Shown: positions 26,957 to 35,989 of the stretch, piece after piece
Layout of the letters: each line of letters opens with the position of its first letter
Position numbering within the stretch: the first letter of the stretch is position 1
Source of the DNA: Mangrovibacterium diazotrophicum
GTDB taxonomy: Bacteria > Bacteroidota > Bacteroidia > Bacteroidales > Prolixibacteraceae
Direction of reading: 5' to 3'
DNA length: 64,000 bases
Assembly: GCF_003610535.1 (NCBI RefSeq)
Contig: NZ_RAPN01000001.1
Coordinates: 2,281,320 to 2,345,319 of the forward strand
Position numbers and translations under genes: made by a program
Notes under the pieces: model-generated
Databases searched by the model: none
What the model saw: the letters and a program-made list of their open reading frames with translations, nothing else
What the model was told of the DNA's origin: nothing

Positions 26957-27880
26957 TTATCCTAAATGTTGCGCAACGTTTTTCATTTTCGTTTTAAATA
27001 TATTTTGAAGCACGTCCAACTCTTTCTTGTTTTTTGAGTCTCCTCTTGAAGCAAAATAAAGTGTGTTTTCCGTCTTTACTTTTCCTTTCCAGATCAAGTT
27101 AATCTTGTTCGTCAGAATCTCGTCTTGACAAAGAAAATCCGGAACGATGGAAAAACCGCTCCCATTATTCAAACACCTGATTATTGAGGTTATACTTGGT
27201 AGTATATAATTGGGTTTAAACGTTGGTTTCCGGTTAAAATTCTCAAACCAGAACCGTCTAAAATGTTCCATTTCATTCGACGAACTGTACCAGGTATTTT
27301 TCAATAATTCGCGTTCCAACTCCTTCCAGTCATTCGCTTCGATATGTTTCATTACGAGAGAAACATCCGTTTTTACTCCGGCAATTAAAACAATTCTTTC
27401 TTTGGTAAAAGGAACATAGTCAATAATCGATTTTTTATCGGTTTGCTTTTGCGGCGTAATAACCAGGTCCAATAAGCCATTATTCAGATCCTTGATTAAC
27501 TCGCTGTGGTCTCCGAACCGAGCAACCAAATCGAAGTTCAGCGTGGGTATCTCCGGTTCAACAACCAGTTGAAACAACTCAGAACACATTCCAATATTGA
27601 TAGAAGGGTATTTTTCCTGTGTTGTTTTTTTAAAATGTTGTTCTGCAATCTCCAGCTTATTTAATGGTTCAATTATACACTCATATAAGATTTTTCCCTC
27701 TTCCGTTGGAATCATTTTTCGAGAAGTTCTTTCAAACAATTTCTTCCCAACATATGCTTCCAGCGAGTTTAAATGGACACTAACGCCCGGTTGAGAAGAA
27801 TACAATGCGACTGCAGCCTGCGTCAGCGTTCCTGTCTCGTAGATTTCCTTAAAAGTCCGATACCATTCAAGGTTTACCAT
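26957..27880 (-). CDS. LysR-family transcriptional regulator
   Basis: A 307-residue regulator with an N-terminal winged HTH (TGTLTQAAVALYSSQPGVSVHL, split by the recognition helix, about residues 15-38) and a LysR substrate-binding domain. ATG 27880 is preferred over an upstream in-frame codon at 27889. It is transcribed away from mdaB, with 93 bp between the starts, the classic arrangement for LysR control of a neighbouring gene. The likely signal is a quinone, electrophile or oxidant, by analogy with other LysR-mdaB pairs. This is inference. Confidence 0.9.
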   Translation of the reverse strand: MVNLEWYRTFKEIYETGTLTQAAVALYSSQPGVSVHLNSLEAYVGKKLFERTSRKMIPTEEGKILYECIIEPLNKLEIAEQHFKKTTQEKYPSINIGMCSELFQLVVEPEIPTLNFDLVARFGDHSELIKDLNNGLLDLVITPQKQTDKKSIIDYVPFTKERIVLIAGVKTDVSLVMKHIEANDWKELERELLKNTWYSSSNEMEHFRRFWFENFNRKPTFKPNYILPSITSIIRCLNNGSGFSIVPDFLCQDEILTNKINLIWKGKVKTENTLYFASRGDSKNKKELDVLQNIFKTKMKNVAQHLG

Positions 27881-27899
27881 TAATATCAATTTATTTATA

Positions 27900-27907
27900 C
27901 AAAGGTA
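27900..27907 (-). promoter_or_regulatory. -7 box (TACCTTTG, minus strand) of LysR gene
   Basis: An exact TAnnTTTG match on the minus strand, 19 nt before the ATG at 27880. Confidence 0.5.
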
Positions 27908-27915
27908 TCATTTGT

Positions 27916-27929
27916 ATTATTTTAATAAT
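27916..27929. promoter_or_regulatory. Candidate LysR operator, ATTATT-TT-AATAAT
   Basis: An inverted repeat with the T-N11-A spacing typical of LysR-type sites, centred in the divergent lysR-mdaB intergenic region. AT-rich composition makes chance occurrence possible. Confidence 0.4.
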
Positions 27930-27943
27930 GCCTTATCATGATT

Positions 27944-27951
27944 TATTTTTG
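27944..27951 (+). promoter_or_regulatory. -7 box (TATTTTTG) of mdaB
   Basis: An exact TAnnTTTG match 22 nt before the ATG at 27974. The nearest upstream TTTG (27911-27914) is 29 nt away, too far for an ideal -33, as might be expected of an activator-dependent promoter. Confidence 0.5.
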
Positions 27952-27973
27952 CAGAAATTAATGATTAAGAAAA

Positions 27974-28570
27974 ATGAAAAACATACTAGTAATCAATGGA
28001 GGTCATCCATTTGCCCATTCGGAAGGTCGGTTTAATGATACTCTATTCAGAACGACAACAGAGTATTTTAAATCTATCGCCGACAAAGAGGTGAAGTCAA
28101 CTGAAGTCGGTACCGATTATGATCCCCTGGAGGAGGTTGAAAAGTTCAAATGGGCAGACTTAATTATTTACCACACGCCTATTTGGTGGTTTCAAGTTCC
28201 CTTTGGTTTTAAAAAATACCTTGATACTGTCTTCACTGCAGGACATCAAAACGGCATGTACAGCAGCGATGGAAGAACCAGAACAAATCCTGATTTTAAT
28301 TACGGAACCGGGGGCTTGCTGCATGGGAAGAAATACATTCTCACAACAAGTTGGAATGCCCCTAAAACGGCGTTTACATTGGAAAACGAATTTTTCAATC
28401 AAAAGAGTGTTGATGAAGGCGTCATGTATGGATTTCACAGAATGAATGCTTTCACTGGAATGGAATTATTGGCAACTCACCATTTTCATGATATCGAGAA
28501 AAATGCGAATGTGCCGCTGGAGTTGAAAAACTACCATGCTTTTTTAAATGAAGTGATCAAGTCCAATTAA
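27974..28570 (+). CDS. mdaB: NADPH-dependent quinone reductase (MdaB-like flavodoxin fold)
   Basis: A 198-residue flavoprotein. It opens with the flavin phosphate-binding strand and loop (NILVINGGHPFAHSEGR) and has WADLIIYHTPIWWFQVPFGFKK, split around the flavin site, and YGTGGLLHGKKY, all close to MdaB. Such enzymes reduce quinones by two electrons and protect against oxidative and electrophile stress. It is cytoplasmic, single-gene and divergent from a LysR regulator that probably controls it. Confidence 0.88.
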   Translation: MKNILVINGGHPFAHSEGRFNDTLFRTTTEYFKSIADKEVKSTEVGTDYDPLEEVEKFKWADLIIYHTPIWWFQVPFGFKKYLDTVFTAGHQNGMYSSDGRTRTNPDFNYGTGGLLHGKKYILTTSWNAPKTAFTLENEFFNQKSVDEGVMYGFHRMNAFTGMELLATHHFHDIEKNANVPLELKNYHAFLNEVIKSN

Positions 28571-28694
28571 CTGACATACTACTATTTGCAGATTTTACTC
28601 GGCGCAGTATCTGGATGGACACAACGCACGCCACTACACCCGCGATGTAATTTGCAAATCCTAAGTTTTTATTTTATTTATTCAAATAGTAAAG
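28571..28694. other. Spacer after mdaB
   Basis: No gene seen. It holds a loose inverted pair, TATTTGCA and TGCAAATC, about 60 nt apart, too weak to call a terminator. Confidence 0.3.
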
Positions 28695-29098
28695 CTACTT
28701 ATATGATATTGTCCAATCAGACTTTTGCATATCTGCCTCTGTATATTGATACCGTTTCAGAATCACATTATACTTAACAATACTATCCCAATGTATTTTT
28801 TCTATAATCTCTCCATCAAATAAAAATAATTGCATCGTTTCGTTTACAGCAAAATCTGCTGCCGGCAAAGTCTCTTGGTTATCAACTAAAATCCGATGAG
28901 ATATATTCCCGTCTCGCCCCGGAATATCCGCAATATTTTGTATGCGGTATCTGGATATGAATATGAAATTCCATAATATATCGTTTTATCAGAATTATTT
29001 TGCAAATAAATATATCTATGAACGTCTTCATCATGACACCCCGATACAACAAACGCTACAATTATCATAAAAATGAATGAACTCATTTTGCATTTCAT
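28695..29098 (-). pseudogene. Frameshifted small lipoprotein gene
   Basis: From ATG 29098 the frame encodes a lipoprotein signal peptide ending VVSGC, then about 40 residues including NNSDKTIYYGISYSYPDTA. It then runs into a short out-of-frame tail and stops. A one-base shift at an A4 run (28936-28939) opens a second frame of about 80 residues with good coding character (NIADIPGRDG, and RYQYTEADMQKSDW near the end) that stops at 28695. Joined, the two parts give a lipoprotein of about 135 residues resembling small unknown Bacteroidota lipoproteins with a C-terminal DW motif. One A appears to be missing. It may be a recent pseudogene, a phase-variable tract or a sequencing error. Confidence 0.6.
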
Positions 29099-29134
29099 AT
29101 TTTGCATCATTTTAGTTTCATCAGTTATATGCAT

Positions 29135-29443
29135 TTCATCAAATTGTTGCCAAAACTAGCCACGAACAGCACCAGTTGTTCCTATTTTGCTTCTATCCAA
29201 CTCAACGAAGTTCACCTGCCAATTTACAATTTTTCATAATCAAATAATCAATTTTTAGATGGGAAGTGTGATTTGGGAAAATCATGCGGATGAAAAAAAA
29301 TTTCTTGCTTACGAAATTGAAGAATCATGCTTCTAATTTAGGGAAGGCACAGGAGACAGGTTCAGCAATCGGATAGTCTTCCCCGCCTACTCGTCATTGG
29401 CTTTTAAAAGCATTTTGCCCGAATATTGCCGGGTACAGAGGTT
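29135..29443. other. Intergenic region before the 21-bp repeat array
   Basis: No gene, promoter box or hairpin is recognised in this roughly 310-bp stretch. Confidence 0.4.
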
Positions 29444-29611
29444 CTAACCCACTTTTTTAACATTCTAACCTGGGGTACGGCCTTACTAACCTACTTTTTT
29501 GAGGCTCGAACCAAGGTTAGAAGCTCCCTAACCTACTTTTTTAACGTCCTAACCTGGGGTACGGCCTTGCCAACCCACTTTTTTGCTATTCTAACCTAAA
29601 CCCCAAAGCTG
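29444..29611. repeat. Eight tandem 21-bp units (four 42-bp super-units)
   Basis: Eight 21-bp units run without gaps, starting at 29444, 29465, 29486, 29507, 29528, 29549, 29570 and 29591. Each begins CTAACC or a one-base variant (CGAACC, CCAACC). Odd units continue with YACTTTTTT; units 2 and 6 continue TGGGGTACGGCCTT, unit 4 has diverged, and unit 8 is partly changed. The array ends one base before the stop codon of the MscS-channel gene on the minus strand, so it would lie in that gene's 3' untranslated region. One plus-strand frame (seven codons per unit) stays open through almost the whole array but has no good start. Confidence 0.9.
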
Positions 29612-29612
29612 T

Positions 29613-30629
29613 CTAAATCGAAATCTTCGGGTCAAGAATACCGGCTTTCAGCAACTCACTGATAACGATTTCGGTCATCTCACTCTTAAAGGCGAACTCG
29701 TAGCGGATATCCATCACGTAGGCTTTCAGTCGCATTTTGTAGCAAAGTTTGTCGTGCTTAATGTCGTTGAAAAACAAAACGGCAATGGGCTTGGCGAGGT
29801 AAATATATTGAGACGTTTGCGCGGCTTCAACAGCAATTTGCCGCACCTTGACCGTGTCGATCGTGATGGGCAGGTAAATTTCGGCTACCACCTGGCAGTT
29901 CGATTCCCCCGAATTTGAGTTGGAAATAGGCTGGTTCAGCAGTTCGCCATTGGGCAGGGTAACCAGCGAGTCGTCGGCCGTTTGGATCCGGGTCGAGCGC
30001 AGCGACATGTCGAGCACCTCACCGTACACGCTGCCCACCTCAATCTTATCGCCCACCTTAAAGGGACGGTCAATCAGTATGACAAATCCACCGAAAATAT
30101 TTTTGAGCAAGTCCTGCGCGGCAAATCCAATGGCCACCCCAATGGACGCGCCGAATGCAATCAACGAGCCAAGCGGAGGATTGAAAATACCGCGAATAAC
30201 AATGTAACTGACAATAATCCAGCTGGCAATTTTCACCACCGGCAAAAGCGCCTTGCCCTTAATGCGTCGCTCCGCATTCTTCTCGGACCACGCCTCGATA
30301 CTCTTGGAGAGGAAGCGAATGATAAAGTAGCCAACAAGGCAAAAAACGATCGCCCAGAAAATCTTGGCAAAGGAGAAGATTTCCTTCAGTTCGACCGGGG
30401 GGCCGCTTTCCACCGCTTTCTTCAACCCACCATCGGTTGTTTTCGTGGTGTCGGCAGCTGCACTAGCCGAATCGGCAACAGCAACCGGTCCCCCTTGTGA
30501 AACGATCATATTGATGGTATCGGGCAATTGCAGTACATTTTGCTGCGTGGTGTCGGCTGCCCGCCCTGTGACGGCCAGCATCAGGAACACCAGCAAAAAT
30601 CCCAATTGTATAGAAGCTCTTTTTCGCAT
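29613..30629 (-). CDS. Mechanosensitive channel of the MscS family
   Basis: A 338-residue protein with a signal-like N-terminal hydrophobic segment (residues 8-24), an Ala/Thr-rich linker, about three membrane helices (near residues 88-110, 130-150 and 155-180) and the MscS beta domain. The pore-lining helix and the signature FGGFVILIDRPFKVGDKIEV, split across helix 3 and the beta domain, are clear. It would open under membrane tension and release solutes. It starts three bases after the stop of the large ATPase gene on the same strand, a two-gene operon. A 21-bp repeat array lies just past its stop. Confidence 0.9.
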   Translation of the reverse strand: MRKRASIQLGFLLVFLMLAVTGRAADTTQQNVLQLPDTINMIVSQGGPVAVADSASAAADTTKTTDGGLKKAVESGPPVELKEIFSFAKIFWAIVFCLVGYFIIRFLSKSIEAWSEKNAERRIKGKALLPVVKIASWIIVSYIVIRGIFNPPLGSLIAFGASIGVAIGFAAQDLLKNIFGGFVILIDRPFKVGDKIEVGSVYGEVLDMSLRSTRIQTADDSLVTLPNGELLNQPISNSNSGESNCQVVAEIYLPITIDTVKVRQIAVEAAQTSQYIYLAKPIAVLFFNDIKHDKLCYKMRLKAYVMDIRYEFAFKSEMTEIVISELLKAGILDPKISI

Positions 30630-30632
30630 AGC

Positions 30633-33509
30633 CTAATAGATAAAATTCAACGATTTGAGCTGACTAACCAGCATTCGGTAAACCAAGGGGTTGATGAAGT
30701 AAATGTCGTCGCGCAACTCCAGCAAGCCGTCGTCGGTCAGCACCATCAGCTTTTGAAAACTACTCTCGGCACTGCAACGGAAGATTTGGCTGTGTGCATT
30801 CAAATCCAGTCCCCCATGAATCAAGATAGCGTGGAGCGTGGTCAGTTCCGGGGTCTTCAGCGAGTTGAGGAAACTAAAGTTCACACGTTTTTGCTGAATG
30901 AAGATTTCGCCGTCTTCCACCTTTTGAATGGCCCTCAACCAAAAGATAAACGCCAGGCTGAGGTTCGACTGCGCATATTGTCCCAGCTCTTCAAAAAACA
31001 TGTTTTTCAGAAAAAGCTGCTTGTCTTCGTCGCTCATTTTCTGGTAAGTCTTTTTGGGTGCAAAATTCTCAGGTTCCAGGTAGGTCAATGAGAATCCACT
31101 CACCTGGTGGCGTTTCAAAATCGCATCGCGCAATTGCTCGAGATTCATCGGGCTAAATTCGATAACGTAAGCAAAATAACCAGCAATATCGTTGGTGAAA
31201 TCGAGCAATTTCCAGCTGTAAATGTAACAGCTGGTCAACCAGAAAACCTTACCGTTCGTCTGGCTAATCAGTTTAAATAAGTGGTGCAGGTTCCTAAAAT
31301 TACCGCTGCTTCGGATAAACAGGTTATGAATGTTTTCGAGGACAATGACACGTGTTTCGTCCATTTCCTGAATTTCGGCAATCAGCTCGCCCACCGAGTT
31401 AAAGGTGATTGAGGGAAAAGCCTTTGAGAGCAGTTTTAGCAATTGTTCTTCTTCTGTAATGTTCTGAACAACCTCCAAACGGGTTACCGAAAGTTCTTTG
31501 GCTGTTGATTTAGCGAAGAAATTCAGAATCGTGGTAATCCCGCTCCCCTGCTCCCCGACAACACAGACCGGCGAAAACCGCCCGGCTTTCCAGTTTTCGA
31601 AAGCGTCGTTCAGCCGCTGTATCTCAATGCGGCGCGCGATGTAGAAACGCTCTTCTTTGAGCGGCACGTTCTCGAACAACTTTTGGTACATCAGCGGCAA
31701 ACGGCGGATGGCCTGCTTGGTTTCAGACAGGTAGTTGGCCAACTCAGCGCTGATCGGCGCTTTCTCGTACGAAATGCCCAGCAGATTACGAAGGTTGAAA
31801 TATTTACTGGTCCAGGCCGAATAGAGTTCCTTGCCTTTTTTAAAGTAGTGAATTGAATACTTGACGGTCTGCTTCCAGAAATCGCGGATTTGTGCTTTCC
31901 GGCGCGAAATGAACTCGCGGCGCTGGTTAATCTTTTCGGACTGATGCAGGCGGTGTGGCTCGAAATACTGCAAAACCTGTTCGGCAAAAACCTGAGTCAT
32001 CCGAGAGAAAGTTTCCGTAATCAGTTCCTGCATCGCTCCCAGGTAACTAAGGTTTTCGTCGGCCTTTTTAACACTCCTCTTCAGGCTTTCAGCAAATTCG
32101 CCCGGTGCGTTCTCATCGCGTTTCTGCGAAAAATAGAAATCTACGCTGTAGTTCGCGGCATATTGAATTTCTTCGAGGCTGGTGTTCAGCTTCTGCACCA
32201 GGCTCATAAATTTCTTTCGTTCTTCGGTAAACTCCACTTTCAAGGGGCTCAGAACACTTCCTTTCAAAAGTTCGCGGGTCTTCACCGGATCAAAGGATTT
32301 CCGGCTGATCTTCTTGCCGTCGAAAACGGGAGCTGCAAATTGGTGCAACTCGGGACCGGCTTCAATCGCCTGTTCCAACTCGTTAACCGGCCGATCGATC
32401 TGGCTGGTCAATTTGGATTGAAACACCAACTGAATCAGCTCCGGCATCCGCTGCTTAACGAAGGATCTGATCTCGAGCACTTTTTTGCGATCCTCCCAAG
32501 TACTGACATCTTCAGTAGCGAAGGCGTTCAGATCTTTCTTCAGGTTGACAAAAGCCGGCTTTAGTTCGTTATTGATCAAATCCAAAAGAACAGAGCCCTG
32601 CTCCTGCGATTGATCTTTCAGTTTAAAAATGAGATCGCGGTTATGCAACTTGAGTCGCCAGTGTTCGCCAATGGCAAAAAACACCATCAATTGCTCATTG
32701 AGCACCCGATCCAGCCGACCGGTCACTTCTTTGGCTCTTTTTGCCAACTTAGCCGGCTTCAATTTTCGCAATGGAAACTCGAAGGTCCCGGCAATTTGGC
32801 TTAGCGAATTAAATTGCTTTTCCAATTCGACGGACTCCTTCTCGAAGAAGGTTTCGATTTCTTTTCGGTCAATCTCCAGATCTTCTTTCAACTGCTCCAC
32901 TGTTTCCGTAAAGCCTTCATGCTCTTCACCCAATAACTGGAATTGCTCCAACTCTCGGTCGAGCACATAAAACTGCCGAATTCGAATCTCGCGATTTTGC
33001 AGCAGCTGATCTAAAAACGGAAGCAGATCTTCGCAAAACCGGTTCATAAAAACATGTTCGGCAAGTGCCAGCTCCGGAATTTCGTGCGACCAGAACTCCT
33101 TTCCCTTTTTCTCCTTTCGGAACAGATTGGCAAAACCCGTGAATAGCCAACCCATTTTGAGTGCAAAGCGCTTGCCCAGCTTACGCACCCGAACAGGAAT
33201 ACGATCGCCCTCAATCGAGTAAAAGCGTTCCAGCGCTTGCTTCTCCTTTTTGGTCTCGACATAGCTATCGAAACTCGCGCGGAGCTCCTCCATGTTATTG
33301 AAGGCCGACATAAACGAACTCAGCTGCATCGTATTCAGGTTGCTGCTCAGTAATGCAGACAACTGAGCTGAATACTCCGGATAAATCGTCGCATTTTTTT
33401 CAGGCAATCCTGTAGTCTGATATGCGTCAAGTAATTCCGCCTCAAAATTCAGCGAAACGAGCATCCGCTCTTTTATAGCCTTGTACTTTTCCTCGGGAGA
33501 ATGCGCCAT
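30633..33509 (-). CDS. Large P-loop ATPase-like protein paired with MscS channel
   Basis: A 958-residue protein. Residues 1 to about 600 are charged, mostly helical and unlike any family I can name; they include several possible coiled coils (around 165-240). A P-loop domain follows: residues 652-659 read GEQGSGIT, a Walker A motif in which the usual lysine is Ile658, then a Walker B-like strand VIVLENIHNLF near residue 720, with glutamate rather than aspartate. The last 150 residues look like helical or winged-helix repeats, as in AAA+/STAND ATPases. No signal peptide is seen. Close linkage to the MscS gene suggests a cytoplasmic partner or regulator of that channel. With the lysine missing it may bind nucleotide without hydrolysing it. 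Confidence 0.75.
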   Translation of the reverse strand: MAHSPEEKYKAIKERMLVSLNFEAELLDAYQTTGLPEKNATIYPEYSAQLSALLSSNLNTMQLSSFMSAFNNMEELRASFDSYVETKKEKQALERFYSIEGDRIPVRVRKLGKRFALKMGWLFTGFANLFRKEKKGKEFWSHEIPELALAEHVFMNRFCEDLLPFLDQLLQNREIRIRQFYVLDRELEQFQLLGEEHEGFTETVEQLKEDLEIDRKEIETFFEKESVELEKQFNSLSQIAGTFEFPLRKLKPAKLAKRAKEVTGRLDRVLNEQLMVFFAIGEHWRLKLHNRDLIFKLKDQSQEQGSVLLDLINNELKPAFVNLKKDLNAFATEDVSTWEDRKKVLEIRSFVKQRMPELIQLVFQSKLTSQIDRPVNELEQAIEAGPELHQFAAPVFDGKKISRKSFDPVKTRELLKGSVLSPLKVEFTEERKKFMSLVQKLNTSLEEIQYAANYSVDFYFSQKRDENAPGEFAESLKRSVKKADENLSYLGAMQELITETFSRMTQVFAEQVLQYFEPHRLHQSEKINQRREFISRRKAQIRDFWKQTVKYSIHYFKKGKELYSAWTSKYFNLRNLLGISYEKAPISAELANYLSETKQAIRRLPLMYQKLFENVPLKEERFYIARRIEIQRLNDAFENWKAGRFSPVCVVGEQGSGITTILNFFAKSTAKELSVTRLEVVQNITEEEQLLKLLSKAFPSITFNSVGELIAEIQEMDETRVIVLENIHNLFIRSSGNFRNLHHLFKLISQTNGKVFWLTSCYIYSWKLLDFTNDIAGYFAYVIEFSPMNLEQLRDAILKRHQVSGFSLTYLEPENFAPKKTYQKMSDEDKQLFLKNMFFEELGQYAQSNLSLAFIFWLRAIQKVEDGEIFIQQKRVNFSFLNSLKTPELTTLHAILIHGGLDLNAHSQIFRCSAESSFQKLMVLTDDGLLELRDDIYFINPLVYRMLVSQLKSLNFIY

Positions 33510-33600
33510 GGGTCGATATTAGTCTTCTTTGAAACAATGATGATCAACTAAAGTTAAAGCAAATCCTTTAAATCTGATAGGTTTTGCGCCTTTCGGCGGG

Positions 33601-33639
33601 CCAAAAACAAAGAAATCCCGCAATTTCTTGCAGGATTTC
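33601..33639 (-). terminator. Terminator after sucD (minus strand)
   Basis: An imperfect hairpin (33612-33639, GAAATCC...GCAA arms around TTTC). On the minus strand it is followed by TTTGTTTTTGG, so it ends the sucCD transcript. Confidence 0.7.
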
Positions 33640-33665
33640 CACATATCATTTTATGAACGAATAGC

Positions 33666-34547
33666 CTAAACGGAAGCTTTCGCCATTTTTTCCTTTAACA
33701 AGCCTGGAATTTCAGATGGTTCTTTTGCCACCGGAACACCAGCTTTTGCAAATGCTTTAATCTTGTCTTCAGCCGTTCCCGAGCCGCTGGAAATGATCGC
33801 ACCGGCGTGGCCCATGCGTTTTCCGGGAGGAGCTGTTTGACCAGCGATGAACGACACAACCGGCTTGGTTACATGCTTGGCAATGTATTCTGCAGCCTGT
33901 TCTTCAGCGTCGCCACCAATTTCGCCAATCAAGACAATTGCTTCTGTTTCCGGGTCATTTTCATACATCTCCAGCAGGTCGATGTAGTACAATCCGGCAA
34001 CCGGATCGCCACCAATACCAACAACGGTACTTTGTCCCATGTTGTTTTCGGTCAACATGTTTACCACTTCATAGGTCAAGGTACCACTACGCGACATCAA
34101 ACCAATATTCCCTCTTTTGAAGATCATGGCCGGAGAAATTCCGATCAATGCTTCATCCGGCGTAATCAGCCCCGGGCAGTTTGGCCCGATGAGTTTGGTA
34201 CCGTTCTTTTTAATAATTGGCGTCACACGGATCATATCCAAAATTGGCACCCCTTCTGAAATACAAATTACCAGGTCAACCCCTGCATACGACGCTTCGA
34301 GAATCGCATCAGCAGCAAACGGAGCGGGTACAAAAATGATTGATGCGTTGGCTCCTGTTGCTTTTACAGCTTCCTCAACCGTATCGAAAACAGGAATACC
34401 TTCGACTATTGTGCCGCCTTTACCCGGTGACGTACCTGCTACAACCTGTGTTCCGTATGCTTTCATTCGGCCGGCGTGAAATTGGCCATCGCGACCAGTG
34501 ATTCCCTGAACCACCAGCTTTGTATCTTTATTAACGAGTATACTCAT
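33666..34547 (-). CDS. sucD: Succinyl-CoA ligase, alpha subunit
   Basis: A 293-residue subunit of the TCA-cycle enzyme that interconverts succinyl-CoA and succinate with phosphorylation of ADP or GDP. It has the N-terminal CoA-binding Rossmann segment ([16 protein letters not shown]), the NCPGLI motif and the active-site histidine loop [14 protein letters not shown]. Its gene follows sucC by 33 bp on the same strand, and the two form a heteromeric complex. A terminator follows. Confidence 0.96.
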   Translation of the reverse strand: MSILVNKDTKLVVQGITGRDGQFHAGRMKAYGTQVVAGTSPGKGGTIVEGIPVFDTVEEAVKATGANASIIFVPAPFAADAILEASYAGVDLVICISEGVPILDMIRVTPIIKKNGTKLIGPNCPGLITPDEALIGISPAMIFKRGNIGLMSRSGTLTYEVVNMLTENNMGQSTVVGIGGDPVAGLYYIDLLEMYENDPETEAIVLIGEIGGDAEEQAAEYIAKHVTKPVVSFIAGQTAPPGKRMGHAGAIISSGSGTAEDKIKAFAKAGVPVAKEPSEIPGLLKEKMAKASV

Positions 34548-34580
34548 TGTAATTCTTCTTTTTTGATTTCGGTTTTTCCA

Positions 34581-35714
34581 CTACTTCTTACTTAACTCAA
34601 TTGCTTTCTGAGCCGCTTCGCTCATAGTTGATACCGTTGGCAAGCCGGTTGCTTTCAAAATAGCTAAACCTTCGGCTGCATTGGTACCTGAAAGGCGCAC
34701 AACAATTGGGATTTTTGGTTTAATAATGTCAAGGGCTGTGATCAAACCACGGGCAACATCATCGCAACGGGTGATTCCACCGAAGATATTGATCATCATC
34801 GCTTCCACGTTTTTATCCGAAAGCAAAATATTCATGGCATCAACCACTTTTTGCGGATTCGAACTACCACCGATATCGAGGAAGTTTGCCGGGCTTCCAC
34901 CATACAACTTGATCATATCCATGGTTGCCATCGCCAAACCGGCACCGTTCACCATACAACCAATGTTTCCATCCAGTTTGATGTAAGAAAGGCCTTTTTC
35001 TTTGGCGTCAATTTCCTTTTGTTCGTCCTCGTCGACTTCGCGAATAGCCAACAGCTCCGGTTGACGATACAGCGCGTTGTCATCGAAGTTCATTTTGCCG
35101 TCGATGGCTAAAATGTCGTTATCAGGCGTTACCACCAATGGGTTAATTTCAGCTAGTGTAGAGTCCGTATCCAGGTAGATCTGGTACAACTTTTGGAAAA
35201 TATCAGCTGCTTTACGGGCCAGCTTCACATCTTTGAACAACTTCAGGGCAATGTTGCGAGCCTGGAAGTCCAGCAGGCCGGTCATCGGATCGATGTTGAA
35301 CTTGTAGATCAACTCGGGCGTGTTTTTCGCCACTTCCTCGATTTCGACACCGCCTTCGGCACTCACCATCAGGGTAACCGACTTGGAGTTGCGGTCGCTC
35401 ACCAAGCCCACATAGTACTCTTTGGCTATGTCGGCTGCATCGGCAACAAGCACTTTTTCAACTGTGAAGCCTTTAATATCCATTCCTAGGATTTGTTCGG
35501 CTGCTTTTACGGCTTCGTCTTTTGTTTTCGCCAGTTTCACACCACCGGCTTTACCACGTCCGCCAACTAAAACCTGGGCTTTTACCACCACCAGGTGATC
35601 GATACTTGCCATTGCTTCTTTTACTTCCTCAACCGTATGGCACAATACTGAATTGGGTACAGGAATGCCATATTTCTTGAAGATGGCTCTGGCTTGATAC
35701 TCGTGTATGTTCAT
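34581..35714 (-). CDS. sucC: Succinyl-CoA ligase, beta subunit
   Basis: A 377-residue ATP-grasp subunit that binds nucleotide and succinate. It starts MNIHEYQAR, as is typical of the family, has VLVGGRGKAGGV in the ATP-grasp fold, ENINPL-like sequence (EINPL) in the middle, and a GGITRCDDVA motif in the C-terminal domain. It is the first gene of the sucCD operon. No clean promoter box was found in the roughly 275 bp before it. Confidence 0.96.
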   Translation of the reverse strand: MNIHEYQARAIFKKYGIPVPNSVLCHTVEEVKEAMASIDHLVVVKAQVLVGGRGKAGGVKLAKTKDEAVKAAEQILGMDIKGFTVEKVLVADAADIAKEYYVGLVSDRNSKSVTLMVSAEGGVEIEEVAKNTPELIYKFNIDPMTGLLDFQARNIALKLFKDVKLARKAADIFQKLYQIYLDTDSTLAEINPLVVTPDNDILAIDGKMNFDDNALYRQPELLAIREVDEDEQKEIDAKEKGLSYIKLDGNIGCMVNGAGLAMATMDMIKLYGGSPANFLDIGGSSNPQKVVDAMNILLSDKNVEAMMINIFGGITRCDDVARGLITALDIIKPKIPIVVRLSGTNAAEGLAILKATGLPTVSTMSEAAQKAIELSKK

Positions 35715-35935
35715 AGTTTGAAATAATTAATTTTTATAGGTCAGTATCCTAATTTGTTAAAATTATTAATTCACAGGTTTTCAAAAATGGAACAAAGTCA
35801 GATTTTGTTCTATTTTAAAACATATCAACACCGCTTTATCCGAATTGTTTGGACATTTTCCAGAATTTGCCATTTTAACACGAACGGCCGCCAATCAAGT
35901 GATTCCAAGCGGTTCGGGCACCTGATTTTTATCGC
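35715..35935. other. Divergent spacer between sucC and the SIS isomerase gene
   Basis: No gene is seen; a short open frame at 35754-35939 has no coding character. The spacer must carry the sucC promoter, but I could not place it. Confidence 0.35.
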
Positions 35936-35965
35936 TTGAATTCCTTGATTTTTGAATTAGCTTTG
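35936..35965 (+). promoter_or_regulatory. Bacteroidota-type promoter of SIS isomerase gene
   Basis: TTG at 35936-35938, a 19-nt spacer and TAGCTTTG at 35958-35965 fit the -33/-7 pattern well. The ATG lies 24 nt downstream. Confidence 0.7.
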
Positions 35966-35989
35966 CAGTTGTTTCAAATCAATAAACCT

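Noticed and set aside
29426-29599. Repeat-encoded peptide on the plus strand (seven-residue repeats starting L-T)
   Set aside because: Only a weak TTG start and no ribosome site or promoter; an open frame is expected from an array with a 21-bp unit.
29444-29611. CRISPR array
   Set aside because: Units are 21 bp with no variable spacers, and no cas genes are near; a plain tandem repeat.
31890-32564. A 224-residue plus-strand frame inside the large ATPase gene
   Set aside because: It is opposite a long continuous gene, with no signal, domain or promoter.
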